From Ficedula albicollis (Eukaryota > Chordata > Aves > Passeriformes > Muscicapidae): a stretch of DNA of 64,000 bases. Below the pieces are notes generated by a model that had not been told where the DNA came from, did not search any database, and worked only from the letters and a program-made list of their open reading frames with translations. The number at the start of each line of letters is the position of its first letter. Position 1 is the first letter of the stretch. A program made the position numbers and the translations under genes. The stretch is taken from the NCBI RefSeq assembly GCF_000247815.1, contig NC_021678.1, forward strand, positions 9,880,371-9,944,370, read 5' to 3'. Positions 26,287 to 41,099 of the stretch are shown here, in pieces.

Positions 26287-27019
26287 CTAGTGAACTTCAT
26301 TTCAACCTTTCCAAATGAGAGCTTTTCCTAGTGCTAAAATTACCAAATGTCTAACCAGATTTCTAAAACCTCATCCGCTTTTTATTTATGCAGAAAAATA
26401 GCATGCTTATATCTTATAACAACGAATAATAATTATTTAATTATAGAGATCTTTTACAAGAATCCTACCTATTAGACCACAGAGATGCTGCTCTTAAGGA
26501 AACATTAAAAACCTCTCATAGTTTTGAAGCCATATATATTTATCTTTCATTCAAACCTCTGGTTTCTGTGCATGAACCTACTGTCTTTAAAAAAAGGAAG
26601 TAATAAACAATTGCAATAACTTCTAATATAGGGGTTAATTCTGGAGCTCATAGAAAATAAAATCTGTTTAGCTTTGCATGTAAGAATTCAATTAAATGTT
26701 TCTGCTTGATTTGCAGGAAAGCTGGATCATTTTGATATAAAAGTCATCTGAGGATACAAGAACCTTTTAAGACCTATGAAGTCAACATAGCTCAGAAACT
26801 TCTTTTTGAGGTTAGAATTTGCTTTATTTCCTATCAGTGATAACTTATTTATTATATAGGTTTATTTAGTATCAAAATATTGTCCATAACCCAATTTATA
26901 GTATGATTCCAGTGAAAAACTCTACTGGCTGAAGAAACTTTGTAATCTCATAAGATCTCTTCAAAAACAAGAAACAAAACCATCTGCTCCTCCCTAAGAG
27001 GCACAAACTACTCTTTATG
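26287..27019. repeat. 733-bp tandem duplication, copy 2
   Basis: Second unit, directly abutting the first with no spacer. The left flank of copy 1 (TTTGAAGTA) and the right flank of copy 2 (TACCCTAAAAC) share no long homology, so the junction gives no sign of repeat-mediated unequal crossing-over. The sequence is indistinguishable from copy 1 by eye. Confidence 0.95.
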
Positions 27020-30000
27020 TACCCTAAAACTAGAGAATCAGCAATGAATCAAATGCAAACAACTTTTTTTGTGAGAGAGCAGGAAATACAAGGGATTTTA
27101 CATATTAAAAAATGTTCAGATATGAAATGAGGCAAAAGCCTTTTAATGTTAATCAAATAGCCAAATGTCAGCAACAGCTCTGCTTTTCAGCAGCTCACAG
27201 AAGCTGCAGTGAAAGAGGGAAAAAAGTCTAAATAAATCCAATCTCAACAAATTTTTCCTCCTCAGACAAATTGCAAAACCTGTAAAACCTTCTCTACTGA
27301 ATCATTTCAAGTCTATGTGAAACTATAAATATCACCATTAAATTAATATATATATAAATGTAATATATATATGTATGTAAAATAATGCCTTAGCACTGCT
27401 GTCTAGACCACTGAATACTCTTAAGTGCTCCAAAAAATTTCCTCTCTAGAGAGAAACACTGAAAAAAAGAATTTAGAAAATTATAGCCATGTGACATAAA
27501 AGATGCATGAAAAAAATATTAATTTTTAGCCTAAATTGTAGAAAGTTTTACCACGCAATAAAACACAGAGCTGTCTAAATGAAGTGCCAGGGGAGGAGAA
27601 CTTTAAGCAAATGCTGCACTGGGGACATTTGGCTTTTTGTTGCTATTTCTGTGATGCTAACATATCGATTCCAACTTTTTTTTCACTAGTGATCGGCAAT
27701 TATCACTAATAAGCAGGTGAAATTATTTGGGACATGCAGCTAATCAGTTTACCAGGTTTACCTGCAATGCATGGTAAGCCACTTGGATTGGATCATATAG
27801 CTTTACTCTCTGTTAATTGGGAAAAAAAAAGTGAGCTCCCAATCCCAACCTCTATATTAACTGAGAAGAGGGAAAAACCTGAGTTCATATATTTTACTGA
27901 AAATTGCTCTTTACATATATTTAGAGGTACTTACTGTGTCAGATCTTAATTATTTTTAACATAGCAGTTACTGTGCTTAGGTAAGATATTAATCTCCTTC
28001 CTGTTTCTTTTTTTTTTTTAATGCAAATCCCTTTTCCAAATCAGATGTTAATTTGTATGACCTTTTCAATATTTTTTGAAGAGCAGGCTGATTAACTCAG
28101 ATTGTGTCAAAATATTTGAGTGAAGAAGGAGTGAATTAACTTCAGTTGCATCAATGGAAGTAAAATTCAGTCTGTCTCAGAGTCTGCCCCTGCTACAGAT
28201 TTTGCCAAATCTGCCAAGTCCAAAGCTTGGTTTAGTCTCCATGGTGAATATGGCACATGATTAATTCCTCAGTAGAGAATCCCAGGGATAAATGCCACAA
28301 GACCAGTGATTCCCATCATCCTGCTGCTACTCCACCTGGACACAGTTAGGAGGAGCTCAGCTGACCAGCAGACAAAACTCAGTTCATGATTTAGGGAGCC
28401 TGCTCTATACTGAGGCCTCCAGCTAAGTAGTGCTTAAGACATTATCCAGTTAGCTTCATTCAATAAATCATTCTGGTAGCATGAGCAGTGGCATCTGATT
28501 AGCCCAGTTCTGATATTTTAAACACAAATCACTGATTTTTTTTTTTCTAACAGCTAACTGGGAGTGAGAGAATGCAACAGAGGAAGCAAGGATTTGAGTT
28601 ATAAATAGAAAACACACACACAGAAATGGTAAAAATGTTCTCTGAAATGTTTACCCAAGTGCTGCTGAGCAGGAGCAAACTGGACACAGTGAGTGCCCAG
28701 GTCACAGCCAGGGTGAACTGTTCTAACTCCACTGAGTGCCAGATTTTAGTACCTCTGATGTGGGGAAAGGGCTCGAGCCAAAGAACAAGCGAGAGATGTG
28801 CACTCTCTGGTTTATGGAACTTTTCAGTGAGCCTGAAAAGCAAGCAAGTGGTATCTATATCAATCCTATGAATAAAGCATTTGATAAAGATCACAATATT
28901 TAAAGCTCTGTGGAAGGCACCGTGACAACAGTTAAAAAGTCAGAACTGAGATTTCTGTAAATTATTGTACCACACTGGGACACTACATCTTCAGTAAAAA
29001 ACTGTAAAGCAAACAAGCCTACCACTCCTCTCAAAAAAAATTTATATGTAAAACTTCGGTCAAAGCTCCAGAACTTTTCAGTGTTAAGAAAAAACCATCA
29101 AGCAAACAAGCAACAACTGCTGAAAGTATTTAGCTTTGACAGTTAAGATGAGATTTTTCAAGTAGCCTAATGAATGCTCCAGCTGCATTTTGGGTTAAAT
29201 TAAGTGGCTAATTTATGTTGTGCTTCTTTGTTAGCTGCTAGTGATGGGCAAGCCCAGCAGCACGGATGCAGAACAGCAGTAATGGACTTTGCATGACATG
29301 ATTATTCACCAGTAAATGAGGCTGGGGACAGCCCAATACTGCTGTCACTTAAAGCTCTATTAAAGTGCCTGACATGGCCATGTTTCACTAAACACTGAGA
29401 TGGCAGCTCCCAGAGTGATCCCTGGGACTGTGTGGTTAGCAATGGCAAGATTCAAACCAAAGGAGCTCTATTCATCAGTAGAAACTCCAAATTCTGTCAA
29501 CAGGATTTTTAAAAAAATACCTTTTAACTACATTGTAAATAATTATATCTTCTCAGATGCTCTTGGGGTTTATTTTCTCCTTCACAAAGCAAACTGTTCT
29601 CCTTACTCTTTCCAAGGCTTAATAAAAGAGAGTGAGTACAAATGTACAGTCAGTATTTTCTCAGACACCTTGTTCCCAGTTGTGGCTAAGACTCTTCCAT
29701 GCTGAATAAAAAGAATAAATGATAGGAAATAAAATATCAAAATGAACTGCAGGCACTGTTCTTGTTCCCAGTTGATCAGATTCTTACTCAAAACCAACAA
29801 AACTGAGAAGAAAATATTGCACTTCTGCTATTACTGGATCAGTCTGTATCTTTTATCTTAGTTTGAGGTCAAGACAGATATATTTATCTCTGTATTTGCA
29901 GAACCCACATTGTCTGAGCAACACCTTGCACTTTGCACAATAAACTCCCTGGGGCACTGAGCACATTGTGCTTAATGTCCTGGACTCTCACTCAGGCTCC

Positions 30001-33000
30001 CACACACTACATAAAGCAAATAAACAGCTATAAGGGGCTAAATCATTTGAGGAAAAACAGCAATACATTAGTTTTTCCACCTCAAGCTCAGTGGGTATTT
30101 GCTGGGATGTACTTCACACAGATAGAGTTTGAAGTTCAGAGAAAGCTGACTAGGAGATAAAAGGTCCTGATAACCTTCAAAGCTCTGCATTGCTGTTGAA
30201 AAATGCTCACTTCTCACAAAAGCCTCCAATGGATTAGCAGCTTCGTGGTGTGTGAGCCCTCCCCACGGCCTTTCATTATATTTCATAGTCACTTAAGCCT
30301 TGTCCTAATAAAAAGACAATGCCAAGGGTGAGATTATGAAATACCCCAAAGTTAAGTTGATAACGGTTTAATTAAATGTTGCTCCCTAACAACATTTCTG
30401 GCATGGTTCTGGTAATAAAAAGGAAAAGAGAATGTTGCAATTGCTTCCTTTGCTTTTCCCATGACACTGCATTTCAGAGCATGCTGCAGAAGCTCTGGTT
30501 ACATGACATGGTTGCTAAATTCAGTTTTACACTGAGCACAAAAAATTAATTTTAACTGTGAGTTTGATATGGAGAAGGCTCTGTATGATCAGACTTTGTC
30601 TGCTGCTTTTTAATTAAAATAATAGGACAGGTCCTCAAAGGGAGTAAGAGAGCATAGCTCTGTTGAGGTATTTTCCAAGCCTTCCCTCAAAGTCAACAGC
30701 AAAAACTTCCTATTAAATCCACACTGTGCTTTCTGTGGAGATGCACATCTCTGTCCAGGGAAAGGTCATGGCACTTACAAGCAGGATTCATTCTCTTAAT
30801 CAAGACAATAAATGCACATTTCTCTTCTGTAGTTGTTCTTTTAGTTGTTGCTTCATTCCTTCCTAAATGCTGCAAGTAATGGCTCTAAGTGCCACAGCCT
30901 TGCCTTCACCCTACATGTACCATCACCTGTGATGGTAAATGGTTGAGTTAGGGAAACGGTTTCCTAATATCTTCTCTATGATAACTTCTTCTGCAGTGTT
31001 ATATTTTTTTATATACTATATTTTTCCCATAGTAATCCAACTCTGATTCAATTTCATCTTGGGAATTTTACTTTGATAAGGGTTTGGGGTCAGTGCCTTA
31101 TCATCTGCTGTTGTTGAAACAGGCAATGTGTGACATGTATCAAAATGTACAAAACATCAGCTGTTTTCTGTGGAAAACATGGAGAGGAGTGATTTATTTT
31201 ACACTGCCCCTTAAAATTGGGCTGTTCTTATGGCTTTGAATTATAAGACACAATAATCATGTCTGTTAAAACTCCATACATCCTTCCAGTAGACTTTCAG
31301 CACAATTATTCCTTAGAACACCCCAAAATTAGGATACATTTAGCTTGTATTAAATTAGTAGTATATGAAGGTATATAGGAGTTTCACCAGGGCAATGTGG
31401 GTTAACTAAGCTAAATTTTAAGAAGGCATAATGTCACAGAAAATAAATAAAGAAAAAAGATCAGTTCATTTTCAAAAAAAGAAATGTCAATAAAAATATG
31501 GGCAAGGAACACTTGATCACACGAGAAGCAAAATTAATTAGATCCCACTGTGAAACTTAGCCATGGTACATTTACTGGGCAGTGTACAGAGCCATGAACT
31601 CTGAATCAGACACCCCATATCACACACAGAACAGCCAGGAAAAACATTTCTCAGTCTGCAAAAGCAGCAGCTTGCAGCAGTAGTTCATGGCATCACAGGT
31701 CTCACCCACACTGGAACAACCTTCACTCCTCTCCTGATCCATAAGGCACATCTTACTGATGTTTCTCCCAACCAACACTCATTTTCTGACTCAGATGCAG
31801 CACTTACTGATTTGTCTCTTCAGCAAAACTCCTGGCTTCACTTTTGCCATGAGAACCATCATTCCCAGACCTGGCTTTTAGGGTAACAACAGGAAACAAC
31901 CCCTTTTCCTCTACAGAGGAATCACATTGTTTCATAGGGTCACTGCCTTTTCCAGCTGATGATGCTGCCTCCTAACCAACAACTGAAGGGGTGTCTCCTT
32001 GTTTCTGGAAGAGGTACTGGACTTTCCCCTGTTTTTAACTTTACTTTCCAGCCTACATCAGCTTCTGTCTTCAACAATTTGGCATAAAAACATGGGCCAA
32101 CAGGAGGGCTGGGAGCATTTTGCAACCCTGATCCATGGCGCTGCATGCTGAGCAAACAGCACTGGGAAGCAATCCAGCAGACACGAGTGTTTTTCAGACA
32201 CTACTTGTCTCCTCCCTAAAAAGCTGCAATTTAGCAGTAGGTGCAGAAAGGCAGAGCAGCAAAGAGAAGGGCTCAGACATTTCATACACAGTATTTTGCA
32301 AAACAGAACATTATTTCTTCACTGTATTCATAACAAATGCTCTTGAAAACACCAAGTGCAACACTAACAGCTAAACATAAATGGCATTTGATTATTTTAT
32401 AAAGGTACCCCTGTGGTTTTGGACACAGCTTCAGTTGTTTATTCATCCCTGTGTAAGAGAAGCTAGGCAGAACAGACCCTGATGTGTGTGGCAAGTGGGT
32501 GAGCAGCTCAGCTCAGCTCCTGAGCACAGCACTTGTGCCTCCTCAGGCAGGTGAAGGAATAGGAGCACTGCTGCCAAAGCAGGTCTGACACAGACTCTGC
32601 TTTCTCTAGCAATGGTCTGTTTGACTGGTTCATCTCAGGAGCTGAGGTCTTCTAATTCAGTGGCATTAAACCAATGAACTGCAAAACTCCTTGCCTGTGT
32701 GGTACTTTGGATTTCTGGAGTAGTAACAAACTTACCAACCTAGAATGAGTAAATTTACAGTAAGAAACCATTTTCCTCTCTAATACTTCCCAGCAGTAGG
32801 CAACCTGAAATGGTTCTTTTCTGCTTTCTCCTCCACAGAAAAACCCCCAAGAAGCAGAGCACCCACAGCATGATGGTCCATACTAACAGCATTCCTTAGG
32901 AAAGGAACATTAATTTCATACATTGTTATAAATGTGCCTGGACAAAATGGATCATTACACAATACATGATTAGATCAGTAAGTTAGATTGGGATGAAGGA

Positions 33001-34182
33001 GAAGTTTTTTGTTTGTGCATAATACAAAGGGGGAAAAAAAGTTACTTTAATTAAATGTGTGTGTACATGGTTTAGTGAAAATAGAAAACTAGAAAGGATT
33101 ACAAAAATAAAGGAGTAACCTATACACTGAATATCTGGTTCAGGTATTCACACAGACAACAGGAATTTGTGAGATCAGTAAGTTTCCATTTACAACCCTT
33201 AAGTTGTATTTTTGCTCATGAAACTTAGGATTTTAGAACCGATTCCTCTGAGATTTTCTGTCATGAATTAAGATTTATCTTATACAGTAATACATTTAGC
33301 CACTTTTTTATAAGATACAGGGGCATTTGTTGGCATTTATCTTTCAATCCCCCACAGTGTCAAACAAATCTTTGACAGATGCAATGATAAAAAGATGTGA
33401 GTGCCAGATCACATAAAGAAATCACAATTATATTATTTCTAGGGAATTATTATTAGAACTGTAAGTCAGCATCTATTGCAGCACCTGGGATACAAAAATA
33501 TGGTTTTCATATATTTTTAATCACTTATATTCATTTCAGATACAATTCTGTCAACTTGTAAATGAGAATTATATGTTATCTGGAATTACTTTTGTTCACT
33601 AACTATACAAAAAAAAAAATACTTTGAGAATTTATTCTCACTGCACAAGAGAAATCTCACGTTAATATCCACGAGTGCAGCAGAATCACATTCTTCAAAA
33701 AGACATAGATCTCTTGCTGGTTAAGAAAGCAAAATCATGGTCAAAATTCTCTGTTTCTTGCCATCACTCCTTCAGTGAGTCCATGCCCTGCTGCAGCTCT
33801 GTTTCTGTTCTCACCTGTGCTCCAGTACCAGCTCATCTTTCCGTGAAACCAGGTGGAGCCACAGCTCTGCAGGGCAACTCTGGCCTCTGGCAGATCCCTC
33901 TGGGCTGCTCCCAACTAAATGGGTCAGGTATGAGCAAAGATGGCACAGCTGTTTTATCAAATACTTCTAAAAAATTGCAGGAAAAAAAAAAAAAAAGAAA
34001 AATACCAAAAGCAACGAATCTAACAAGCAACTTTGTGGTTAAAAACACAAAAGGTTACCTTTGGTTTCCAAAATGGAAAGATTTTCTGCAATTTTTTTTT
34101 TTTTTTTTCTGTTTGGCTAAGTAAAAATATCTCACACAGTTGCATTCAGGCTTCTTAGTGAAAAAAGAAGTTACTGCATAAC
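27020..34182 (-). other. NRG3: NRG3 large intron, segment between the duplication and the G run
   Basis: Unique intronic sequence with an AT-dinucleotide patch at 27344-27376, a perfect 9-bp inverted repeat at 30918-30937, and A-rich and T-rich runs at about 33980 and 34092. Stretches near 27640-27780 and 29150-29370 have the homeodomain-like ATTA/TAAT density and low repeat content typical of conserved non-coding elements, but conservation cannot be judged from one sequence. No genes recognised. Confidence 0.75.
27344..27376. repeat. AT-dinucleotide microsatellite
   Basis: Two short (AT)n runs separated by an AAATGTA interruption and followed by GTATGTA. It is a low-complexity intronic tract. 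Confidence 0.75.
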
Positions 34183-35075
<893 letters not shown>

Positions 35076-38000
35076 AAAAATAAAGTTAATGAAAATTATG
35101 ATTTCATTGTACATTCAAGTTAGATGATGGAATAAAGTGTCAATATTTGCTAAAACACAAGGTAAGAAAGTAAAAATAGTATATAAAGAGGCACTTTAAT
35201 TATTTCAAATTTATTAAAAGTTTCATAGAGTTGTATTTGGAATATATAATGCATCTAAAGAAATTAAAATGTAGTTTTAGAAAGGAAAACAACATAAAAG
35301 CAATCAAAACCCCTTTACATACATTTTCAAACCTGAGATGGGAATCAATCCTGACTGTTTCGTGTTCATGCTCCTCATTCAGGTTATTGCAGAAGTATAT
35401 GTTGATAAAAGCACTTATGGAGCAAAGTGTGTTTAAGTTGTTTAGTCAAAGCCAGACCTTATTTAGATGGCATTCTCTGAAGTCTGTAACTCTTTTACTA
35501 AGGCTCTTTGAAGAGGAGGAGGAGGCTGCATTATGGGAGCTGGATCAGTCTCTGTCTCTCACGTTAGATCCAAAAGATTTTAAAGAGTTGAATAAACTGC
35601 TGGGGAATCCTACTGTTTCTGGCACTCCTGTGAGTGAATTCTGTTAAAAGGTCTGATATGAGGCACCACAGCAGGTCAAACACCATATTTCTGTAAACTG
35701 TCAAGATTGTTAAACCGCTTTACACATCTTTGTGGCCATTAGGAATCTCAATACCTCCAGCTGTTCCTTTGCATTTTTGCCTAAATACAGAATTTAATGT
35801 GAAACCAGGTACTAGGTGAGAAATTCTCAAACATACAGTAACTAAGCAAGGGTGTCTAGAACAGAATAACTTCCTGGCATTTCAGCTGTGATGATGTAAT
35901 CTAAAACAATGCACTGCAACTTATTACTTTTAGAACTTGCTTCTGCATAAAGCTGATAAAATATTGTACTGTAGTCCTGGATAATTACAAAGCTGCAGAG
36001 GGAGATTTACTTTAGAGTTATATCACATACTTTCTCTAGCAGTAAAATGACATAAATTAATGAGGATTACTATAGCTTTGACAGGACAAGAATAATAGGA
36101 CTATCAAAACAAAGACTAAATTCTTTTTTGCCTACCCAGAGCGCAGCATTGTAAGTAAGTGGAGAATTGAGTATCAATAAGCAATTATTTGTCTGAATCA
36201 CAAAATATCAAGTAGCAAAAAATACCTTATTCCAGAGTACTTGTAGAAAAATAACAAATTGAGTAGTTTTATCTAGATATAACTAACCACTAGAACAGTC
36301 AAGCATTGGAACAGGTTGCCTGGGGAAGCTGTGCAGTCCTAGGTTTTTAAGATTAATCTGGATGAAGTCCTGAGCAGCCTGGTGGCACCTGAGTTGATCC
36401 TGCTTCAAGCCTCAGGTTAGTGATCTCCAGCTTCCAGCCTGAATCATGCAGGTGTTCTGGGACATCCATTTTACAAATACTTTTTATGTAAGTAGGGAAC
36501 TCACAGGAACACCAACTACTGCTCTAGAGGACATAAGTCTCAGACAACAGGGAACATAAATAAAAAAGTACATGTGAGAGCATAATAAGTGGCAAAAAGC
36601 AAAATAAAACTTTAAAAAATGGAATTAGCACCTTCTTAAAGGTAAAAAAGTAATATCTATCGAGTAATACTCTCAGACAAAAGACTGGAGAAAAGAATTG
36701 GAGGAAATAATGTTTGTATGCTAGTAAAGAATCTTTTCTAGACCAAGAACTTCTTCAAACATATTGCACAGGGAGGTCAGTGCAAGAAGATAGAGATAGC
36801 AAAGAGGAAAGGGATACTCTAAATTATTCTAACAATTATTCCGTAGCTCCTTGCACTGCAGGGCTCTGCACAATTAACTAAAAGAGAGCTGGGAGATAAA
36901 CATGAGGTTGGCAAAAAAACCTCTGAATAAACTGAAGACTCTCATTTATTACTGAATTATGAAAGAGGTTCTAGGCTTTAGCATATGAGAAATAAGGAGT
37001 TCTGAATAATAGATGCAGGTGTTCATATATGGCCTTATGAATAATTCAGAAAATTTAACATTACAGACTTTTTTAAGGAAAAAAAGGATAACATTGACAC
37101 CAGAAGTAATGGTGATGCCAAAATAAGCAGGGAGTGAGAGATGGCTGCAGAGCTGTGAGAAACAATGGGAGAGGAGAGGGAAACACCCAGAGGAAGTGAA
37201 GAGCTAAAAAGCTGCTCTCCAGAACGGTGACACGAGTAATGACAGGGAGAGACAGACTCCTTTCAACAGCAGAAGACTTTGCAAGCAGGTTCCTCAGCAC
37301 AGCTGTGCTACCAACGAAAGCATCTACATTTTTCAGAACACTGAGAGCAAAAGAAAAAAAAAGGAAGGAGCAGCTGAAGGTATCAGAGGGATTGAGGAAG
37401 GAATAAAGAAGTGTAAATGAGATGATTGATGGTACACACCTCGGCACCATAAAATGAGGAGTAGAGAATGGGAGAAAAAGTAATGTTACATCATGGGGGT
37501 ATTTTGGGAAGGTAACTCCCTGACAAGTGAATCATATACTGCTATTTTCAGGAATTTTTATTAGCATACTTTATGAAGAGAAGAAACTCTACAAATTTAA
37601 ACTGAAGAAAGATTTAGGGAAATGGAGCATATGTTGGGGATTGGGGAGGCAGAGAATGAAAAAGTGAATGGTTTTCCCACCACGTTTGTCACAGTTCCAA
37701 AAGGGGAGCAGACCGTGTCCCATTTCTGCTGAACCAGCACCTCCAGAACCAGGAACACGGGCTGCACACCCAGTAAGGTGTCTGGAGCACATTCCAGTTC
37801 TGAATTCCCAAGGCATTTGCCACAGCAAGAGCTACACCTGAAAAACCTACAGGCTATTCTGAATTTGCCTTGCACAAGGACTGTTTGACTTTCACTGAAC
37901 ACGGCTGAGCAGACTGAAGGGGATGATCACCACACTGATTCATGGCCCACAGATGCTAAACCCAATCCACAAAGGTGTTGAGGCAATGAAACCATCAAAA

Positions 38001-41000
38001 TAGCTGAAACATGGATACCAACACATCTTAAAGGGTATAGAAAAAATTACAAATCACTCGAAAAAACAAGCCAATGTCATTACATTACTCACCCTTTGAG
38101 CAAAACAACTCCTGACATAAAAGTTGGATAATGCAGCATCAGTGCCAAGGCACACATTTGAATTCTTTCAGCTGTCCTCTATCCACATCAATTGCATCAG
38201 AATCCAACAAGAACCTTTGACCCAATACTGACGAGTAAGATATTGGCCATCCAGCATAGTTCTCACAAATCCCCACTTGTATTCAGCAAAAAATAAATGA
38301 CAGGATTTATATATTTTTCCTGAGTTTTAAATGAATATTTTTCATAGTTTTTTTGGAACAAAAACTTGACTAGAACATGTCCTTAAAATAAGTAATTTTT
38401 TGAAAAAAACACATTAATACCTATTTAACTTCAAAGAAACAGCATAATTTAGGACAATTACATGTATTTTTCCACTCCAGCTCACCTTTAAATAACTTTA
38501 TGGAATAAATTTAAAGTGACTTGATTTTTTTTATAGGAGTTCTATAGGATTCACTCACCTTCTCCCACCAATGATCAGCCATCTTATTTCAAGACAGGAT
38601 TCACTACTAATTGAAGGAATGAAATGCTCTGGTACCACCTTACCTTGAAAAGAGACTCCATCAGGCAAGAAAAATTTTTAAAACACACTAGATAGATTCA
38701 CGAGAAGAAACTGACTGAAATAGAATATTCACTTGTTTCCATATTTTTCTCTTCATCATTCATTCAACAAACACTTAAGCATGGCCACTTTCTTGGTTTG
38801 ACTTAAGCACATTTGCTGAAGTACAGAAGCATAAAAAAAACCTTCCTGTAGCAGAATTCAGCAGAAGTCACAGCCTCACACTCACTGAAGCAGGTTGTTA
38901 ATTTGAGATAAAGTCTTATATTTTTATTATACACTTCCTAACAATGCACTATGTTCAACTGTTTGCAGCTCAACAGTTTTAAAGGTCTACTCTGTCAGTC
39001 CATGGTACTGTACAAAATCTCCAGCCCAGCTGGCTTTATATTCAATGTATAGACTCTACTTCACATCCTCAAAGAAAAATGTGGGACAGAAGACATCCAA
39101 ACTTTTCTCATCAGCAGCAAATCGTCCTTATCTTGAAAGCAAATTTAAATTATTTGAATGAGAGTAATGAGCACAGTGTAGAATAAACACAGAAAATGAA
39201 GTATCTGGTATTTTCCATTAATATCCCATGCATGTACGTATTATGGTGATAAATACATATTTTTGTTTTTCTAAAGCTGATTAACTGTATTTAACACTGC
39301 TGCATTCATTTTCTAAGCATTCATATTTTATGAGCTGGTGAAGTTAGTGTATATTGTGATTTCCATTTTTCAAATGCTGCATCACTTCTGGGTACAGGAG
39401 AGGGCATTATGATAATAAACGAGTAAAACTTCAGTGTGTGCATGCTGTAGCCTCCATTAGAGCTAAACAGAACAGTTTGTGATACAACTGATTTGTAGTC
39501 ACTGCTGTAAACAGCAGCACACTTACACAGAGCAAGTTCATTGATCAGTAGATTTATGAAATTAACACAAAAAGAAGGTCCACAGAGGTACATAAAAAAA
39601 AAAAAAAAGAAAAGAAAACAATCAGGAAGGTACAAAAGAGAAAAGTTAGGGAGAAGAAGAATTGAAATTCAAGGGAGGAAAAAAAGACACTCCTGGGTTT
39701 GCACAACTGCACCAAATTACTTGTACACACTCAATTTTGTAACACTGTTGAGAGATATATCCAGTTTTCTAGATTTAGGGAATTTGGAGCCAATCAGGAA
39801 AAGGACAGGCTCACTTCATGTGTTGGTCTAGTCACACACTGGATCTTGATTTCAGGTTCTGTGCCTTGTATTAGAAATAACAGACATGATACCAAAATAT
39901 CCATTGACTTCCATGTGTTTTAGTCAGAAATCAAGAGCAACAACACAGTAACTCTTACTAAGTCCAACACTGCAATTCTCAAAACACGCAACTAACACTC
40001 TGAAAACACCCAAAGACTTTGTAGGCATCAATTATAAACACTCTTAGCTTGCACAGAGATAACTCAAGTCTTTATAGCACTGAAGAACTTTATCTCATGG
40101 CAGGAGCTGGAAGTGCATGAGGGAGGCCAGGCTCAGGCAGCTCTATGGAAATGCAGCAGCTGGCTTCACTCTGTTCCCTGCACTACTCAAAACCTTGAAC
40201 TTTGGGTGACTGAGTCATTATTCCAATGAGGAAACAACTTACACACCTAACAACCAACAGCAAGGTGTGGGAAGCTACTAATAGAAGTATTGATGCTTTT
40301 AATGGCGAATAAACTGCTTTTTCTGTCACTTTCATCTCCTCTATAAACTGCTTGCTCAAATTCATTTTTTCTGTTACTTTGTATTTCACTATGAAGACCC
40401 TAAATTGTTTTAGTTAATTCTGCTGAGAACTAACATACTGTCCCATTTTATGCTCCTCCATTACCAGGTTATTTTTTATATTTCCATTTTTATTTTCTAT
40501 TTGAATGTGAAATGCAAAATTACCAAGAGACGCAAAAAAAGTAACCATAAAATAATAGTATATTACAATAGAGTTTACTTGTTAGAGTAGGCATAGTGCA
40601 GCACATAACTAAGTTAGCACAAAAATAAAAAAAAAAGATCATTTTAACTCATATGATCATTACAGGATGCAATAGATATTAATGCAGTGAGTAAATTACA
40701 TGAACATGATCCTAAAGGATTTGGATCCATACTAAATGAAAATACCTCATGGTGATTTATTTAACCATTCAAAGAAGAAAAGTCAGCAGTGATAAACTAA
40801 AAAGTTCATTTGTCATCTGAATGTAACAGTTGACAAAAAACTATGAGGTTATTTCCACTGTTGTTAAGAACTGAGCATACAAGAACACCACCTGCACACT
40901 CATACACAGGTTTTGTTTTTCCCTCTTCCTTCTGTGCTGCTCATGCTTGTGTCCCAGATAATTGCTGGCTGTTAAGTCTGAAACAATGCCAACAGATACC

Positions 41001-41099
41001 CTGGACCACTGGACAGAGTGCTTTTCAGCAGAATCACAACTGAAATGAGCATAAATTGACGCTGATTGGAACAGGAAATGGGATCACGAGACAATTTTC
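35076..41099 (-). other. NRG3: NRG3 large intron, segment right of the G run
   Basis: Unique AT-rich intronic sequence with one CR1 fragment at 36304-36450 and an A-rich tract at 39594-39608. A plus-strand stretch at about 35320-35629 reads like degraded coding sequence in two frames (see findings), but I could not identify it. Confidence 0.7.
36304..36450 (+). mobile_element. CR1 LINE fragment, sense orientation
   Basis: Begins ATTGGAACAGGTTGCCTGGG and includes AATCTGGATGAAGTCCTGAG and CAGCCTGGTGGCACCTGAG. This is the CR1 segment just upstream of the 3' end, in forward orientation. The terminal repeat motif is not preserved and divergence is high, so it is older than the copy at 20424. Confidence 0.75.
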
